Numbered from the stretch's first letter, positions 46,755 through 59,025 are shown. The stretch is 64,000 nucleotides of DNA from Takakia lepidozioides (GCA_030704615.1 CM060734.1:56436042-56500041), one strand, 5' to 3'. Notes: generated by a model from the sequence alone, not told the origin. A program made the numbers and translations.

Positions 46755-48124
46755 TCACTTTCCCTTATTCTGAGCTTGTTGCTTCATCTTTAACATCTTC
46801 AGAGCTTGTGGGATACTGATTGGTTTGGCGCCGGTTGATTCCTCCATACATTTGAGCATCACAGTCTCAGTAGTTTCACAAGGATCTGCTTTCATGCATG
46901 TCTTGATAGTTGTCATCATGATCTTCAATTTGGTCTTCTGGAGTTGGATGAGACTTGAATAAGATTGAACAAATGTTGGCTCCATAGCTACAATCTGGAA
47001 GTCATTATTGAATGCTATGTCCAGACCTGTCTTCTTCCAATCTTTCTTCACACTCTCGTCCATACGTATGATGTGGTTCCATGCGTTATACAACCAACAG
47101 GGTAGGTACTGTTTCAGTGTCACAAGACGGAGATCAACCTTAGGAGATTCTCCTTGTTCAAGCTTTGACTTGATTACGTTGCAGGTCCATCCATTGAACT
47201 CTTGAATGCAGGCTTGAAAGGTCTTCGAAGGGTCTTTGAATGACTACATCTACTGGCTGCAAGACGCTGGTACAATTAGCAGGGACGTACAAATAGACAT
47301 ATTTGAGGATATTCCTTCACCATGTCTCTAAACTCAATACTAGTATGCACTGACCAGCAATCGATGAGCCATATCATCTTGTGTCCATTGGGTAGGCCAA
47401 GTTCTTTGCCTTGTGATTCGTAATATGGCAATAAGATCATGTCCACAAACTGCTTGCAAGTCTGAATGGTAGACCAATGATTTTGAGTATTGGTGAAATG
47501 AAAACCAGCGGCTAGACATTGCTTTTGACCAAGAGTTGCAGGTGGAAGTGAACGAGTTGTGGTTCTATTGAAAAGCACTTGTAACGGTTGACACTCAACT
47601 GCAGTAATCTGCCTTTTGTCATCTTGGCCTATCACATGAATGTGCTTAGAACCTTGGTCTCCCATGTCCTTTCACCTCCTGCAGAAACAATGTGCACCCC
47701 TATTTGGTCCGTGTTCACAACTAGCTCACGTGGCCGAATATTATATAATTTGACTAGGTATGTTACCCTTTGGGCTATCAAGGTCCTTTGCGTCTCCCAA
47801 TCAACTGGTAGTTTTGAAGCAGCTGTGGTGGAAACCCGGTATGACCAGTTAAGATACGTTCGAAGAACATCCGTATTCACCGAAGGCTCACTCGAAACTT
47901 ACGAGAGTAATCTTCGCTTAATAGTTGAGGTGCTCGAAGCTCAATGATGCCTTGAACAATGGGTTGCACCAACGGTGCTGTCAACGGTTGACCTTCAGCA
48001 CGAATCTGCTTAAGAGTGTCCACGATCTCATCTTTAAGTTCAGGGTGTCTCTCCATAAATCGTCACATGATTTTTGGCGAGCAGTTAGGCCGTTCCCCTT
48101 TCGATTGCTTGTTTGAATTTTTCT
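46755..48124 (-). pseudogene. pogo/Tigger-type DDE_1 transposase, multiply frameshifted
   Basis: Minus strand, in order. N-terminal FKQAIERG leads to FMERHPELKDEIVDTLKQIR (CENPB/HTH-type region) and SRKFRVSLR. Then in other frames come TYLNWSYRVSTTAASKLPVD, LVVNTDQIGVHIVSAGGE (first catalytic Asp), GSKHIHVIGQDDKRQITAV, MIWLIDCWSVHTSIEFRDM (second Asp), and VPANCTSVLQPVDVVIQRPF (third acid). A C-terminal part ends at 46755. Frameshifts occur near 47655 (one base missing after TWETK), near 47285 and near 47225; a stop interrupts the N-terminal part near 47880. Such transposases move by cut and paste at TA targets. No terminal repeats identified. Confidence 0.8.
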
Positions 48125-49164
48125 TTCAGTACACCTTCCGATGTGAACCATTCCGCAAGCAAACCACGTGAAAGTTTGTCATAAATAATGGCTCGTCATG
48201 ACACCTGGAGCTTTGTGGTAAGAACGAAGATAATGTAGCGCTGCACTCAAGCTTCGATGACACCTTACAGCAGCGTAGATCGAAGGCCATAAATCCGTTG
48301 AGAACCAATTCGTATAAGTCCCTCTTTTTTTCGGTTTCTTTCTAGAGCTTGCTCCTCGTCCTCCTCATGTTTGATTTTCATTACAAACACAGTTGCTTTT
48401 GGATCTGGACGTGGACGCCCAACATGCCGCTTCGGGTTCTCCTTGGTTCTTCCGTTTTAACGCTGAACCTCATATCTCCTCAGCCAAAGCCTCCGACATC
48501 CTTCGCTTCGCCACCTCATCTTCCTATTTCATGATAGGACTAACATGTTGTTGTGATTGCATGCAGAAGCCAACGTGGTTCAGAAGCAATCTGTGATCAC
48601 ATCGATGTTTCAGCTAGAAAATGTGACGCTATAGAACTAAACAGCTCAATTGGAAATCCACACAGTCTGAAAAAAGACAGTGAACCCAGCCCTTCTTTGC
48701 AACCCCCTTGTACCTATTCTCTCCGCTCAAATTAACTATAATCTTAACTTGGAGTTAATCGACTCCCGTGTGAAAATCGATATGCCCAATCAACTGCCGC
48801 CGTCGAGATCTAAGGAATCAAGACGTGATTGACGAAATTTAATGAAAAGTACCCAGGGTGCCGAATTTCAGAAAAAAATGGATGAAGCTTGGATGAAAAA
48901 ATTAAAATTGTCATTAAGCCTGCCGAACCTGATGACCTACATGTATTTAATGATTTCGACATGGGTCTGTCGAGATAGAACGGCCTCTACGGTACCTAAG
49001 TTATGCACAATTAGAGCACAAACACCCAACACTTTGACTTATGTATGTGTTTTTTTTTTTTTTTTTTAATACATACTCAAATGTATATAGAACTACAGAT
49101 ATATCACAAGTACATAAGTTACTTTGGCTGCGCGGCACCACTAATGACAACTTCTGAGAACTTT
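48125..49164. other. Non-coding spacer
   Basis: May contain the 5' remainder of the pogo element. No other gene seen. A T17-type homopolymer lies near 49050-49067. Confidence 0.35.
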
Positions 49165-49385
49165 GGGTGGTAGCTCAGCTGATAAGTGCTCAGTGTCTCG
49201 CCCTAGTGGTTCGGGGTTCAAACCCGTTGCCCTGCCTCGTGTGTGGGATTGTTCGTGACGGTATGTCTGGGCGTTGTTCGTCGTGTAGGTCTCCATGGCC
49301 CATAAATGAAAGGGGGTTAATCTTTCCCCTCAAGGGCCTGAATGTGGGCTGTCGCTCCCAGGTTTCCTTTTCTGAAAAAAAAAAA
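49165..49385 (+). mobile_element. tRNA-derived SINE with poly(A) tail
   Basis: GGTAGCTCAGCTGA at 49169-49182 (box A) and GGGTTCAAACCC at 49214-49225 (box B) mark an internal Pol III promoter. A body of about 150 bases follows and ends in an A-run at 49375-49385. The tRNA-like part cannot form an acceptor stem with its 3' side, so it is a SINE head and not a tRNA gene. No clear target duplication found. Confidence 0.75.
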
Positions 49386-49639
49386 CAATGTTCAAGTCTT
49401 ACAAATTCATTAATTAATGTTAGAATGAACAATGTTCAATCAAGAGAGAGAAGACTCCGGTCAAAACGTCAAAACCAGAGTAACTAAGAGCCACTTCGCT
49501 TCATGGCTACTACCCCCTCTAGGGGGTGGGCCCTATTATGTTCAATCAATTAATGGTACTATTTTTATTATAGAGAGAAAAGACTCTAGCTAGAGCTGAC
49601 GTAAGTAAGAGTCATTGTATTTTATGACTACTACTCCTT

Positions 49640-50445
49640 TCAAGGGTGGACTAGGGTAGCCTGTGTCGTTGGGCCAAATGTCATGTGTCATCTAATTAAG
49701 CCCAAGTCCAAGTGCGTCTCCCATGTCAAGACCCAAGTGCAACCTCTAGGATAGCCTGTGCCTTTGGCCCATGTGTGAAGAATTGAAATGTAAGACCAAG
49801 TGTGATTTCCTATGTATCCCAATGCGTCTCCTATGTCAAGGCCCATCTAAGCCCAAGTGCAATTTTCTATGTATCCAAGTGCATCTCCTATGTAGAGGCC
49901 CAAGTGTAATCCAAGTGTATCCAAGTGCGTCTCCTATGTAGAGGCCGAAGTGCGACCTCTACATACTTGAAATTCGTGTTAGCCGTATCTCATCATTTTT
50001 TTTCCACAGAGCCTACGACCAGTGTATCCAAGTGCGTCTCCTATGTCGAGGCCCAAATGTGACCTCTAGCATGTGCCGTGGGCCCAAGTGTCAAGTATCA
50101 TTTAAGTCCAAATGTAAGATCTTCTATGTATCCCAGTGCGTCTCCTATGTCGAGGCCCAAGTGCAACCTCTACGATAGCGTGTACCTTTGGCCCATCTGT
50201 GAAGAATTGAAAATCTAAGACCAAGTGCAATTTCCTATGTATCCAATGCATCTCCTATATTGTTGAGGCCCAAGTGCGACCTGTAGTGTAGCCTATGCCG
50301 TTGGCCCATGTGTGAAGAATTAAAATCTAAGTCCAAGTGCAATCTTCTATGTATCCAAGTGCGTCTCCTATGTCGAGGCCCAAATGCAACCTCTAGGGTA
50401 GCTTGTACCGTTGGCCCAAGTGTCCAATGTCATCTAAGTCATTAT
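49640..50445. repeat. Degenerate satellite array
   Basis: Units containing CCAAGTGCGTCTCCTATGTC, GAGGCCCAAGTGCGACCTCT and GGCCCATGTGTGAAGAATTG recur six or more times with variable spacing and order. No coding. Confidence 0.75.
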
Positions 50446-50530
50446 TTAAAGAGCCTACGACCAGATTTGAACCGGAGACCTTTTCCTTGATATCTGTCGA
50501 GGCTCCGATCATTGTGCCAGGAAAGCCCAC
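50440..50530 (-). mobile_element. SINE-like head next to the satellite
   Basis: Minus strand TGGCACAATGATCGGAG (box A-like, 50519-50503) and CCGGTTCAAATC (box B, 50475-50464). The copy ends in the satellite; its tail is not clear. Confidence 0.4.
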
Positions 50531-53076
50531 TTTCCTATTTTCCGTGAATTTCGTACTTGAAATTCGACATCTCCCACACCGCAGGTCTAAAAATCATGAG
50601 ACCAAGCCCGTGCACCCCTCCTCGTCGAGGGCTTTCCAATGGTACCAAGCACCAAGGCTAGGGCCCCGCAGTTTGGGACATCTCAAATCTACAAAACAAA
50701 ACAAACAAAACAAAACAAAACAAATGTCTTGCTTCATTTATTGATTGAGTAAAGGTTTTTATAAATCAAATTTTAACAAATAATTCTTAAATTCTTAAAC
50801 ATAAAGACTAAACATATTAGCGTACATCTAGAATCTATAATAGAGTTTGTTGAATATATGGATTTTGTAATACATTAATATATCTATATTTTTAATTTCA
50901 AAAATATAAATAAGAGATGTTAAGACAAATTAAGAGTGACAAATAATGATGAATGTAAACATGACATTCTAGAACTGATTCCAATATTTTGGCATGGAGG
51001 TGTGATTTTTATTTTTATTTTTTGAAAGAGGGACAGTGGGCTCAAAAACTTTATAAATAAGGAAAAATATCCGTGGAACACAGAAGGTGGAAAAAATAAC
51101 CACCGAGAAGGCTGTGAGGACTTATTGCGGGGTGACATCTTTGGAATTTTTCTTTGGGAGAAGATGGCATGATACCTACCATAGAGTTGGAATATCATGG
51201 GGATTCTTTTTTTATTTTTATTTTAAATTTTAAGGGGCTGCTTCATATTGTTTTTCCGCAATATGGAATCTTCATAATGACACAACAAAGCAGATTTTGG
51301 GATTTTTCTTTGGGAGAAGATGGCATGATACATGATACCTACCATAGAGTTGGAATATCATGGGGATCCTTTTTCTTTCTTTAAAAAAAAAAAGGGGCTG
51401 AGCCCAATATCAGGGGGATTCCTTGAGGAAAAATCAGCAGGGCATGGTCAAACCATTTCCGGCACGAATTGGGGCAGGGCCAAATCAGTTTGGATCCTCA
51501 CTCTCTCTGCACTTGAGCAGGTAGCCCCGTGGTTGGGTGTTTGTGCAGGACCAAGCTACCAGCAAATGAAGAGAGCAGACGGGATTGTGAGAGTAGAGAG
51601 AGTGCCTGCGAAAAATAGCAGCAGTGGGTGTGATTCAGTATGGCATGGTCAGATTAAAGTCGATGTACACTATTAGCCATGATCTATTTTAGAAATGCTT
51701 CTATCAATCTATTTCATATACAAAAGGAATGATGTTATCTTCCCTCTTTTGGCCCTCATATCCCAAAGTCAACTTTGGTGGCTTCACAACTTTTAAGACA
51801 ATGAAACTCGACAAAATATAAATTGCTAATGTTACTTTTTTCCGAAAGGGCATAAAAGAAGGATACAATTTGACCTACAACCAACAAACACCGAGTCAAT
51901 GACAACTGTGATGATTGAATTATTATTATTACTATTGATTATTGCAATATGAGAGCCAAAAGAGGGAAGTAAACAACAAACTTTATATACTAGACTATTT
52001 TTTTATTTTTTTATTTTTTGAAGAAAGGGGACGGAGGCCCTCTTAATCAGATAAAAACGAGGAAAAAACAACCTCGAGGCCATAAGGGTCACAAAGCGAG
52101 GCCACTTCAGGGCCGCAGTAACCACAGACAACTTCTAATAAGGTCAATTTTTCTTTAATACAATCTTGAATATATTTTTTCATTTTGTACTTTGTAATGA
52201 CAGACCAGACCTAGAATCTAGAAGGCCAAATTTGGTACTTCCAAAGATAGTCAAGCTCTTTTGATGTAATTGCACCAACGGTTTCCACTAGGACTAGATT
52301 CAATGGATTTCAAATCTTGTATGGAAGTGATCTAGCAGAGTCCAACATGCTCATATCACTAACCACATAAGTGTAATTACACAATCATATATTAGTCAAA
52401 CCCCACTAACTTGCCAGCCAAAAATTGCAACACCTTTATTTTATTAATTTTTTATTTTGTTCCCAAGCAATTTGGACATCTTTCAGAAAGCATAAGTTGG
52501 TGACATGTCCGACAATGGTGTGACGCTATGGCACCTATTCCTACTCTACACTGAAACTAGTATCTAATTTTCAATCGTCACTAGAACTTCAAGTTTTAAA
52601 CCTGGCCTAGATCATATTAATTATATCATTCACTACAACATTGTAAGCGATTCGTAATTAATTGTGAATCTCAAAGATGAATGTAAACTTCTCAAATGTC
52701 TTTGCACTCTTAGTACCTTACCGGAATATGCACAATTTACTATTAGATGCTCAAATTAAATTCCAGAATGCAACAATTGCAAGATCTCATATTTGTCTCC
52801 TTCACAATTTGGTCTAAGTTTTAGAGATCTTTATTCTTCGCGACAATCAGTCAATATAAGTTATGTGACCATTTGTTTTGGCCCATGGAGCCACTCCTAA
52901 CAGGGATAATAGCCGCAAGGTGGAGTGGTTCTTAGTTATGTCGGCCTCGACTAAAGTTTTCCGTTTTTAGTTGCTTCATCCTTAAACAAATATACATTGT
53001 AAGCCCAAAAAACAAACAGGTAGTACCAATTTGGATAGATCAAACTTGGAGAAATATGAGTTCAAGGAGTAGTCAT
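50531..53076. other. Long A/T-rich non-coding region
   Basis: A duplicated stretch of about 80 bases (GATTTTTCTTTGGGAGAAGA type) occurs at 51137-51210 and 51297-51372. AAAGGGGACGGAGGCCC near 52025 resembles 4655-4672. No coding domain. Confidence 0.45.
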
Positions 53077-54563
53077 TCAACTTCGATGCTTCCTTGTGAC
53101 CTTCTTCTGCTTGGAGAGTTTCAATGGTACGTGCATTGAAGCTGGCTTGACCTGGTTGACAACATCTAGCTTGGCCACCTTGAAGCCCCCCTTGGATGGG
53201 GTATAATCATCTTCCTCAACTTGATGATCGAACCTTTTTCCTGGTGGTGTCAAGCTCGCTCGAATCATTGGTCTCCTTGCTTCAGGTCCAGATTTACGAG
53301 GATTACGGTTTCTCTTCTTAGGATTTGGAGACACTTGAAGATTGTGATCTGCCTCTGAGCCATGTTGGAATCCTCATCATCAGTTCTACTACCATGGCTG
53401 TTAGTTTTGGAATCATGGTCAGAATCTAACTTGCTTTCGTCTGATTGAGTGCCTGCAACATCATCGACATCACAATCTTCATCAACTAGCATACTTTGAC
53501 TTATTTTGTGGGCTGGAATGACCGCCTTCATCTGTTTCATCTCTTCCTGGGTTGGGGGGGAATAATTCACCTTGGATGTTCTCTTCTACGATCTTTTCCT
53601 GACTGTCACTAACTAAGAGATCATGACCATGCATTGAGTCACTTGAGTGAGTAGTGGGTCCTGTGAGTCTTCCATGTTTCCCCTTCTTCGAAGCCTTCTT
53701 CAGATTTTGCGCCTTCATCATTTCTTGGGCCTGTCACACACACAAAAATAAGATGCCCACATTCAGATCTCATGGAAGCACTGGGTAGCATCATACAACA
53801 CACAATAGTACAACTGAATTGTGTGCCTTCTGACTGATTTTGTACGTACCTGTAAGACTAGTGCAACTTTGTTGGCCCCGACAATGGGCCCACTCTCACA
53901 CGTTGTTGCTTTCTCTGATGGAACTTCTGGCTTGGGTCTCTCCAAAACAGGCAGCACCTCCATGCCATGATCGACCCCCTTCTGGGTTTTAAGTATTGAC
54001 ATTGGTTTCTTCACTGCATTCTCAAACTGCTCAAAAACACAACAAGTAGTCATGAGGGAGTTCATTCAATATAAAAGTACAAATTCATAGATTATATATA
54101 ATGGACAATAGAGCAAGCAAGTTATAATACCTCTTTTTCGGCTGTGGAGCTCCTGACACAGGGCTCTCTGCAAGACACATGACCCGGCTTCTCTTCTTAG
54201 GATTTGCAGACACTTGAAGACCGTGATCAGCTTCTGGCACAGGCCTCTCTGAAAGACACATGACCTCTATTGGCTCTGCCGAGGATGGAACAAACTTCAA
54301 TTCTATTGGATTGAGTGGCTCCTACACGGTTCCCCGTGTGTTAAGGCCTCATGGCAGCCTTTAGGCTTTTTAAAGCATGCCCAGCAGGCGTTATGGTGCT
54401 CTATCTTCAAAGTAGCGCGGCCGCCGATGTCGGAAGGGATCGCATGTCCCACACTCTCACGCTTCAAAATGGTGAACCTCACCAAGTTTCGTCTCACTCC
54501 CGCGCTATCTACAACGCATTTGGAGTATGACATTCTCCCGCACGCTACGCCACTGAGCCTCAC
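53077..54563 (-). pseudogene. Hypothetical basic/acidic nuclear-type protein, broken frames
   Basis: Not recognised. Six frame pieces in order from 54563 to 53077. A motif EADH-x-LQVS-x-NPKKR occurs twice (near 54215 and near 53330), each giving a KKR-type nuclear signal. A short MCL-E-PV repeat occurs at 54240 and 54165. The middle has acidic runs (DEDCDVDDVAGTQSDES) and the C-terminus is basic (KLSKQKKVTRKHRS, stop at 53077). A frame change coincides with a run of eight C on the minus strand (near 53557), so either the sequence or the gene is frameshifted there; some other changes could be introns. Could equally be a real multi-exon gene. Confidence 0.35.
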
Positions 54564-55491
54564 ATGTCATGATGAGTGGCGGGGCCCACGGTCACCTCAG
54601 CATGACGCTATTACTCCCCTCTGGTTATAATGGATTGCTGCTGGGCTCTTACCAGCCAACACGCTATCTAGCTTGCCTGCCTCACCATACGCCTCGCAAA
54701 CGTAGTGATAGCGCGGCAGTTTAATGTGCCTCTGCTGGGCATGCTCTAAGGGTTTAATTTTTTCCCTTCAATAACTCTTTAATAAAATTCTCAGGGCCAC
54801 TGTCCCCTGTTTGTAAGAAAAATCAAAATAAAAATCTAAGTAAAATTTGGATTCCTCCAAAAGAACAAATGCATGTAATACGCGCAAACCCGATTTGTTT
54901 TTTTTGTTATTTTCTTGGACCAAGCCCTTGTGAAGCCTGGATTCCTACCACTTGTTTTTTGGATTGGATGGATAGAGTATGACTACGTTTGGATGAACTG
55001 TTGCTGCGGATGAAGACCTGATGTGGCGGGGCTGACCGTTACGTAATATGAGCTGGCGCAGCTGGGTCTCATTAAATTAGTGTTGTCTGTAGTTAACAGC
55101 TAGTTTAGGATTATGATAGATGAGCTGACATCTTTGAGGGTCCTTATAGGAAGACATCTGGATGACCAATGTAAAGAGCCCATGTGGTTCAGATTAGATT
55201 ACGTTTCTAATACTTAAGCCTGTGATTAGAGGCAAAGGAGGTGGTGGATTTGATCTCAAGTGGTGTACGGTGTACTTGTGTTGCAACTTGAATGTGCATG
55301 ATCTGCTGGATGAAAGTGTCTTTGCATGTGTGAATGGTTGTGTCAGAATCTACCCTATCTAGCAAGTCCTTGTCCTACTGCGCTACAACCCCCTTGTTGG
55401 TAATTCCCGGACGGAAAGGGGAATATATCCCAGCCCCGGAATCTTGCCTCCCACCCGGCAGGGGGAAATAAACCCCTTTATTATGGAGATA
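54564..55491. other. Non-coding spacer
   Basis: No domain on either strand. Confidence 0.35.
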
Positions 55492-55495
55492 TTAA

Positions 55496-56284
55496 CCCCT
55501 AAAGAACGAGAGGTGTTTTTGGGTTTTTGGACAATTCCAGCGGGAGATGGTGCATGTTTTTGAAAATAGAAAAAACAAAGCAAAAGTTCATGTTTGACCA
55601 AGCAAATTATCCATGATCCCAAATTTTCCTGGGAGAAAAAGTGCTATATTCATGTGAAGTGCACAATCTCACCCCAATTTGCCAAAATGAAAGGGGGGGT
55701 GCTTTGTATGTGACTGGAATGGGGGTTCAAAAAGAGAATTTGCAAAGGAAATGGTATAGGCCCCATTGGGACCCCAAATTCTCCTTCATTTGGGAATTCC
55801 AACGGTCAGTCCCTCATAGGCCAAGGACTACTCAAGCCTGCCCAAGAATTTCCCAAAAATTGCCTAAATTGCATTTGGGATGTGGGATTTTGTGAAATTT
55901 CCGAGGTTTCCCATTATTTGCCAGGGCCAGCTCATTCGAGCCGTCCCCGTGTTCGTTGGCGTTTTGGGGAGGGCCTCACAGGCCCGACTCCAACCCCTGC
56001 ATGCCCCCCGCCGCAAAATCCCACCCGCGTGGCCGCTGCCACCTGCCATGTCGACGGTCACTGTCGTGCCCCCCTCCACCCAAAATCCTGCAATTTCCAA
56101 ACTTCAAGAAATTCCTGACGGCGGAGTTTTTCTCTGTTGGGGGCGCCATAAAGACCTGCGTGTGCAGCTCGTTCCGCGCTACATTGTTCGGTCAAGCCGC
56201 TCATTCATCGGACTTCATCCGTGCATGCTACGGATGGATGAAAAATCGGGCCGACCCGATTCAGGTCGGCTCGTTGTTTAGGTG
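55496..56284 (-). mobile_element. Non-autonomous DNA element with TTAA target sites, copy 2 (inverted)
   Basis: TTAA at 55492-55495 and 56285-56288. Ends are CCCCTAAAGAA and GTTTAGGTG. It is the reverse-complement relative of 17209-18247 along its length but lacks about 150 bases near the 55550 end and has no G-run. The shared open frame at 55641-55895 / 17688-17879 is retained in both copies but shows no known domain; conservation here may only reflect recent common origin. Confidence 0.65.
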
Positions 56285-56288
56285 TTAA

Positions 56289-56855
56289 GGCAAACAAGAG
56301 CATACTCATCCACCTTGAAGGCGGGTCAAGGCACATAGTGTCTTACCACCGGGTGTTCTCTTATTGGTATTGTAAAACAATCAATCAATGCCAATTTTGA
56401 ATTGGTATCCTTTGTCCTGCTGGACAGTCACTGTTTGTCTCGTCTATTGACCGGATGAACTATGAACTAGGCTACATCCTGTGTACATATTTCATCTATA
56501 AACGTGGGAAAATATTCATTTACAGCTGAGAGTAGGCCATAGTATCAGGGGTGGTCAGAATCAAAGGGTACTTAAGCAGAGCCACAATGCTCTGAAGTGA
56601 TCCTCACATCATCGTACGTAGACCAGGCTATCAATCCCGCTCTTGGAATCATCAATTCTCTGTAATCTGATTGCAAGGTTTCAGAATCTGGAGGTTCTGA
56701 TCCTGGCCTTGAGGGTCATTGTCCTGTGGTGACTAGACGAGGGTTAAGAAGGTCTGTGAGTGCGTAAATCTGTGTCAACTTCGCAACCAGGCCCCACCCA
56801 CAGCTCCATGAGCTAACGAGTCGCTCATAGCAACCCAGTTCTGTATTGCATATAG
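56289..56855. other. Non-coding spacer
   Basis: No gene recognised. Confidence 0.35.
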
Positions 56856-56882
56856 GTGCTCCCTGTCAACGCTATTTCTACA

Positions 56883-57164
56883 ATGGAGGGCGTACAGCCA
56901 AGGGAAGCAGCTGGACCGGTCGTTGCAGCGGTCCTAACTCTGGGCTCAGAGGAACAACATCTTGCAATAACCGAAGGCAGCGAGCACCGGCCCCTCTCGT
57001 CTTCTCTGGTAGATTTGAAAGAGAAGTGTATGGAGGTTCTGGCCTCGTACTTGCAGCGCCACATGGTGCCCTTTGAAGATGCCGATGCAGACCTTCTGGA
57101 TGCCTCATCTGGAGAGGAAGACGAGGACAATAGTGGTGCTGCCCCATCCAAGAGACGAAAGTAG
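56883..57164 (+). CDS. Small hypothetical protein or terminal exon, acidic with basic C-terminus
   Basis: Unrecognised. From ATG 56883 it would give 93 residues. The centre is helix-like (SLVDLKEKCMEVLASYLQRH), followed by an acidic run (ASSGEEDEDN) and a terminal PSKRRK, a possible nuclear signal. The frame is open upstream to 56856, directly after an AG acceptor-like TTGCATATAG, so it could be the last exon of a longer gene. I found no upstream exon. Confidence 0.35.
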   Translation: MEGVQPREAAGPVVAAVLTLGSEEQHLAITEGSEHRPLSSSLVDLKEKCMEVLASYLQRHMVPFEDADADLLDASSGEEDEDNSGAAPSKRRK

Positions 57165-58224
57165 TTTTATTGATGTGTATATCCTTGCAGCTTCAATCTT
57201 CCTGATAATGATCCGCCTCGGATGGGAAACTCTGGTGATGAATTGGGCTAGCTTATCGCACTCCTTTTATGATCATTGTTGGTTGAAGGGAGAAGTTAGA
57301 AGGGGAAAATAGTTTTTGTTATCCGTCTAGCATGCATTGTCATAATGCTTACATTGCAGAACACATGTGGAGGTTTGCATGTTGCTGCTTTGGTGTTGGA
57401 ATGTGAAGTAAGGTATACCAGCACAGTTGCAAAGGTGCAAGGAGTGGTGATCACTTTACAGAACACCAGTTCCACTAAGATCATACTCTAGCTTACCCTC
57501 ATACTTGAACCCGCCAATGTCCAGCATAGATGAGAATTGCTTGCAAACTGTAATTTGACCTGGATTATACTGACATTTTTGTGTATGTTGTTGGATGTTA
57601 TTAGCTCAATCATTCTTAACCCATTCTAGTTTCAATTTCAAACAAGAGCTCTTCAGGGGGAGAGATACCCCCATCCCCCATGAGCTGCTGAACTAGCAAA
57701 TTGCTTGGCTTCAAACCACAAAATCCACATTTTGAATGTAGTTCTGTGAATAATTACTTGTTTTAGTAACTTGAGGCCATTCAGCTCTTTTCTGGAGGTG
57801 TGATAGTGATGCAGACCTGATGCTTAATCCTCTTCAAAGAAAGAATTGTGCACAGTTGCTCTATAACAGCATGGGTTGTTCTCGCAGTTGTATGCTCAGT
57901 GTCTAGTAAATGACTGCAAACTCCGCCCTACATTTGATCATCCTCTTGAATATGCCTCCCCACTCTGTCTGATCAACCTTCTTTTCTTGTCTGATCTCCT
58001 TCAGGGCAGTAGGTGATGTTAGATCGGTTTGAGCCGTTGTTTCCCTGCATCCACTTCTGTCTCTTATCTAGTATGAGACTAAGATTATACGCCATTCATG
58101 AATTGAGCAAGTCTCCCTTTCCTCTTACTTTCTTTCTCGCCTGGCCTCCTTTAACACCCAAGGTCCTCCTCCTCTCTTCTGCCTAAAAACATGAGGGAAT
58201 GGGGAGAGAGGGAGAGAGAGAGAG
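57165..58224. other. Non-coding spacer
   Basis: No domain seen. A (GA)n-rich patch lies near 58205-58228. Confidence 0.35.
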
Positions 58225-58610
58225 AGAGAATGTACTCATAAGACGATGTTCGCCGTGGCCTTGTGGCCATGGACCCCAGCCTGGGTGGAACAAAAAGACA
58301 TAGAAACTACCTTTGTGAGCGGCTCACTCTGGTAGTGTGACTTAACATTGATATAGACATTTGTTTATGGAGCCGGGGGCCTGCTTGTTTTCCATATATA
58401 GTTTTAAAGTTGGTGAACAGAGGTGCGGGGACGTCCTTGATCCTCCTGAAGAGGGTCACTCTCTGGAGAATATCCTGGACAATGTATCAGAAAATGGATA
58501 CTGTCTTCAGGCTGGGAGCACAGAGAGAGCAATGAATGAAATGGGATTTTAAAGAGTACGATTTCTGCCCGCAGAGAGAGACACATGAGATAGACAAAGA
58601 GAGGCAAGTA
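58225..58610 (-). pseudogene. LINE 3' relic
   Basis: Minus strand CSQPEDSIHFLIHCPGYSPE (58518-58459) is a LINE Cys/His knuckle almost identical in pattern to that near 32960. AATGTACTCATAAGACG...CCTTGTGGCCAT at 58228 is the repeat also seen at 24270 and 24508. Confidence 0.55.
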
Positions 58611-58894
58611 TTGGTTGACTCTAATTTAAACTGCATTGCAATTTGAAATCTTGTTGTGTTTGGGCAAGCTCAGCAAACCCTGAACTTGATGGTATAATTG
58701 CACTAGAAGTGCAACAAAATAATCTTTAAAATGTAAAAGGGTGCACCTACTTTGCATAAAATTTGCATACATGAAAGTGCACACTTCTGCATTATCCACA
58801 CTATACTTTGTTTCTAACCTCTCCTTGACAGTTTGCTTAGCATCAGATCCCTGAAACCTTAGTCATAGCAGACTACCAGGAAAGCTATGACGAA

Positions 58895-58912
58895 CCCCCC
58901 CCCCCCCCCCCC
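58895..58912. repeat. C18 homopolymer
   Basis: 18 consecutive C just downstream of the protease gene; prone to length error. Confidence 0.9.
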
Positions 58913-59025
58913 ACTTTACAAAATTGTTATGGCTGATCGATGACTTGTTCAGCAGCAGATAACTATCTGCAGCAAAGAGCCCAACCTCCAGGAATATGGG
59001 CAAAGAATGTGTAGAAAAAATGGAG

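Noticed and set aside
49165-49240. tRNA gene
   Set aside because: Box A and B are present but the 3' side cannot pair as an acceptor stem, and a SINE body with poly(A) follows.
55340-55470. Another SINE on the minus strand
   Set aside because: A box-A-like word is present but I could not find a convincing box B or tail.
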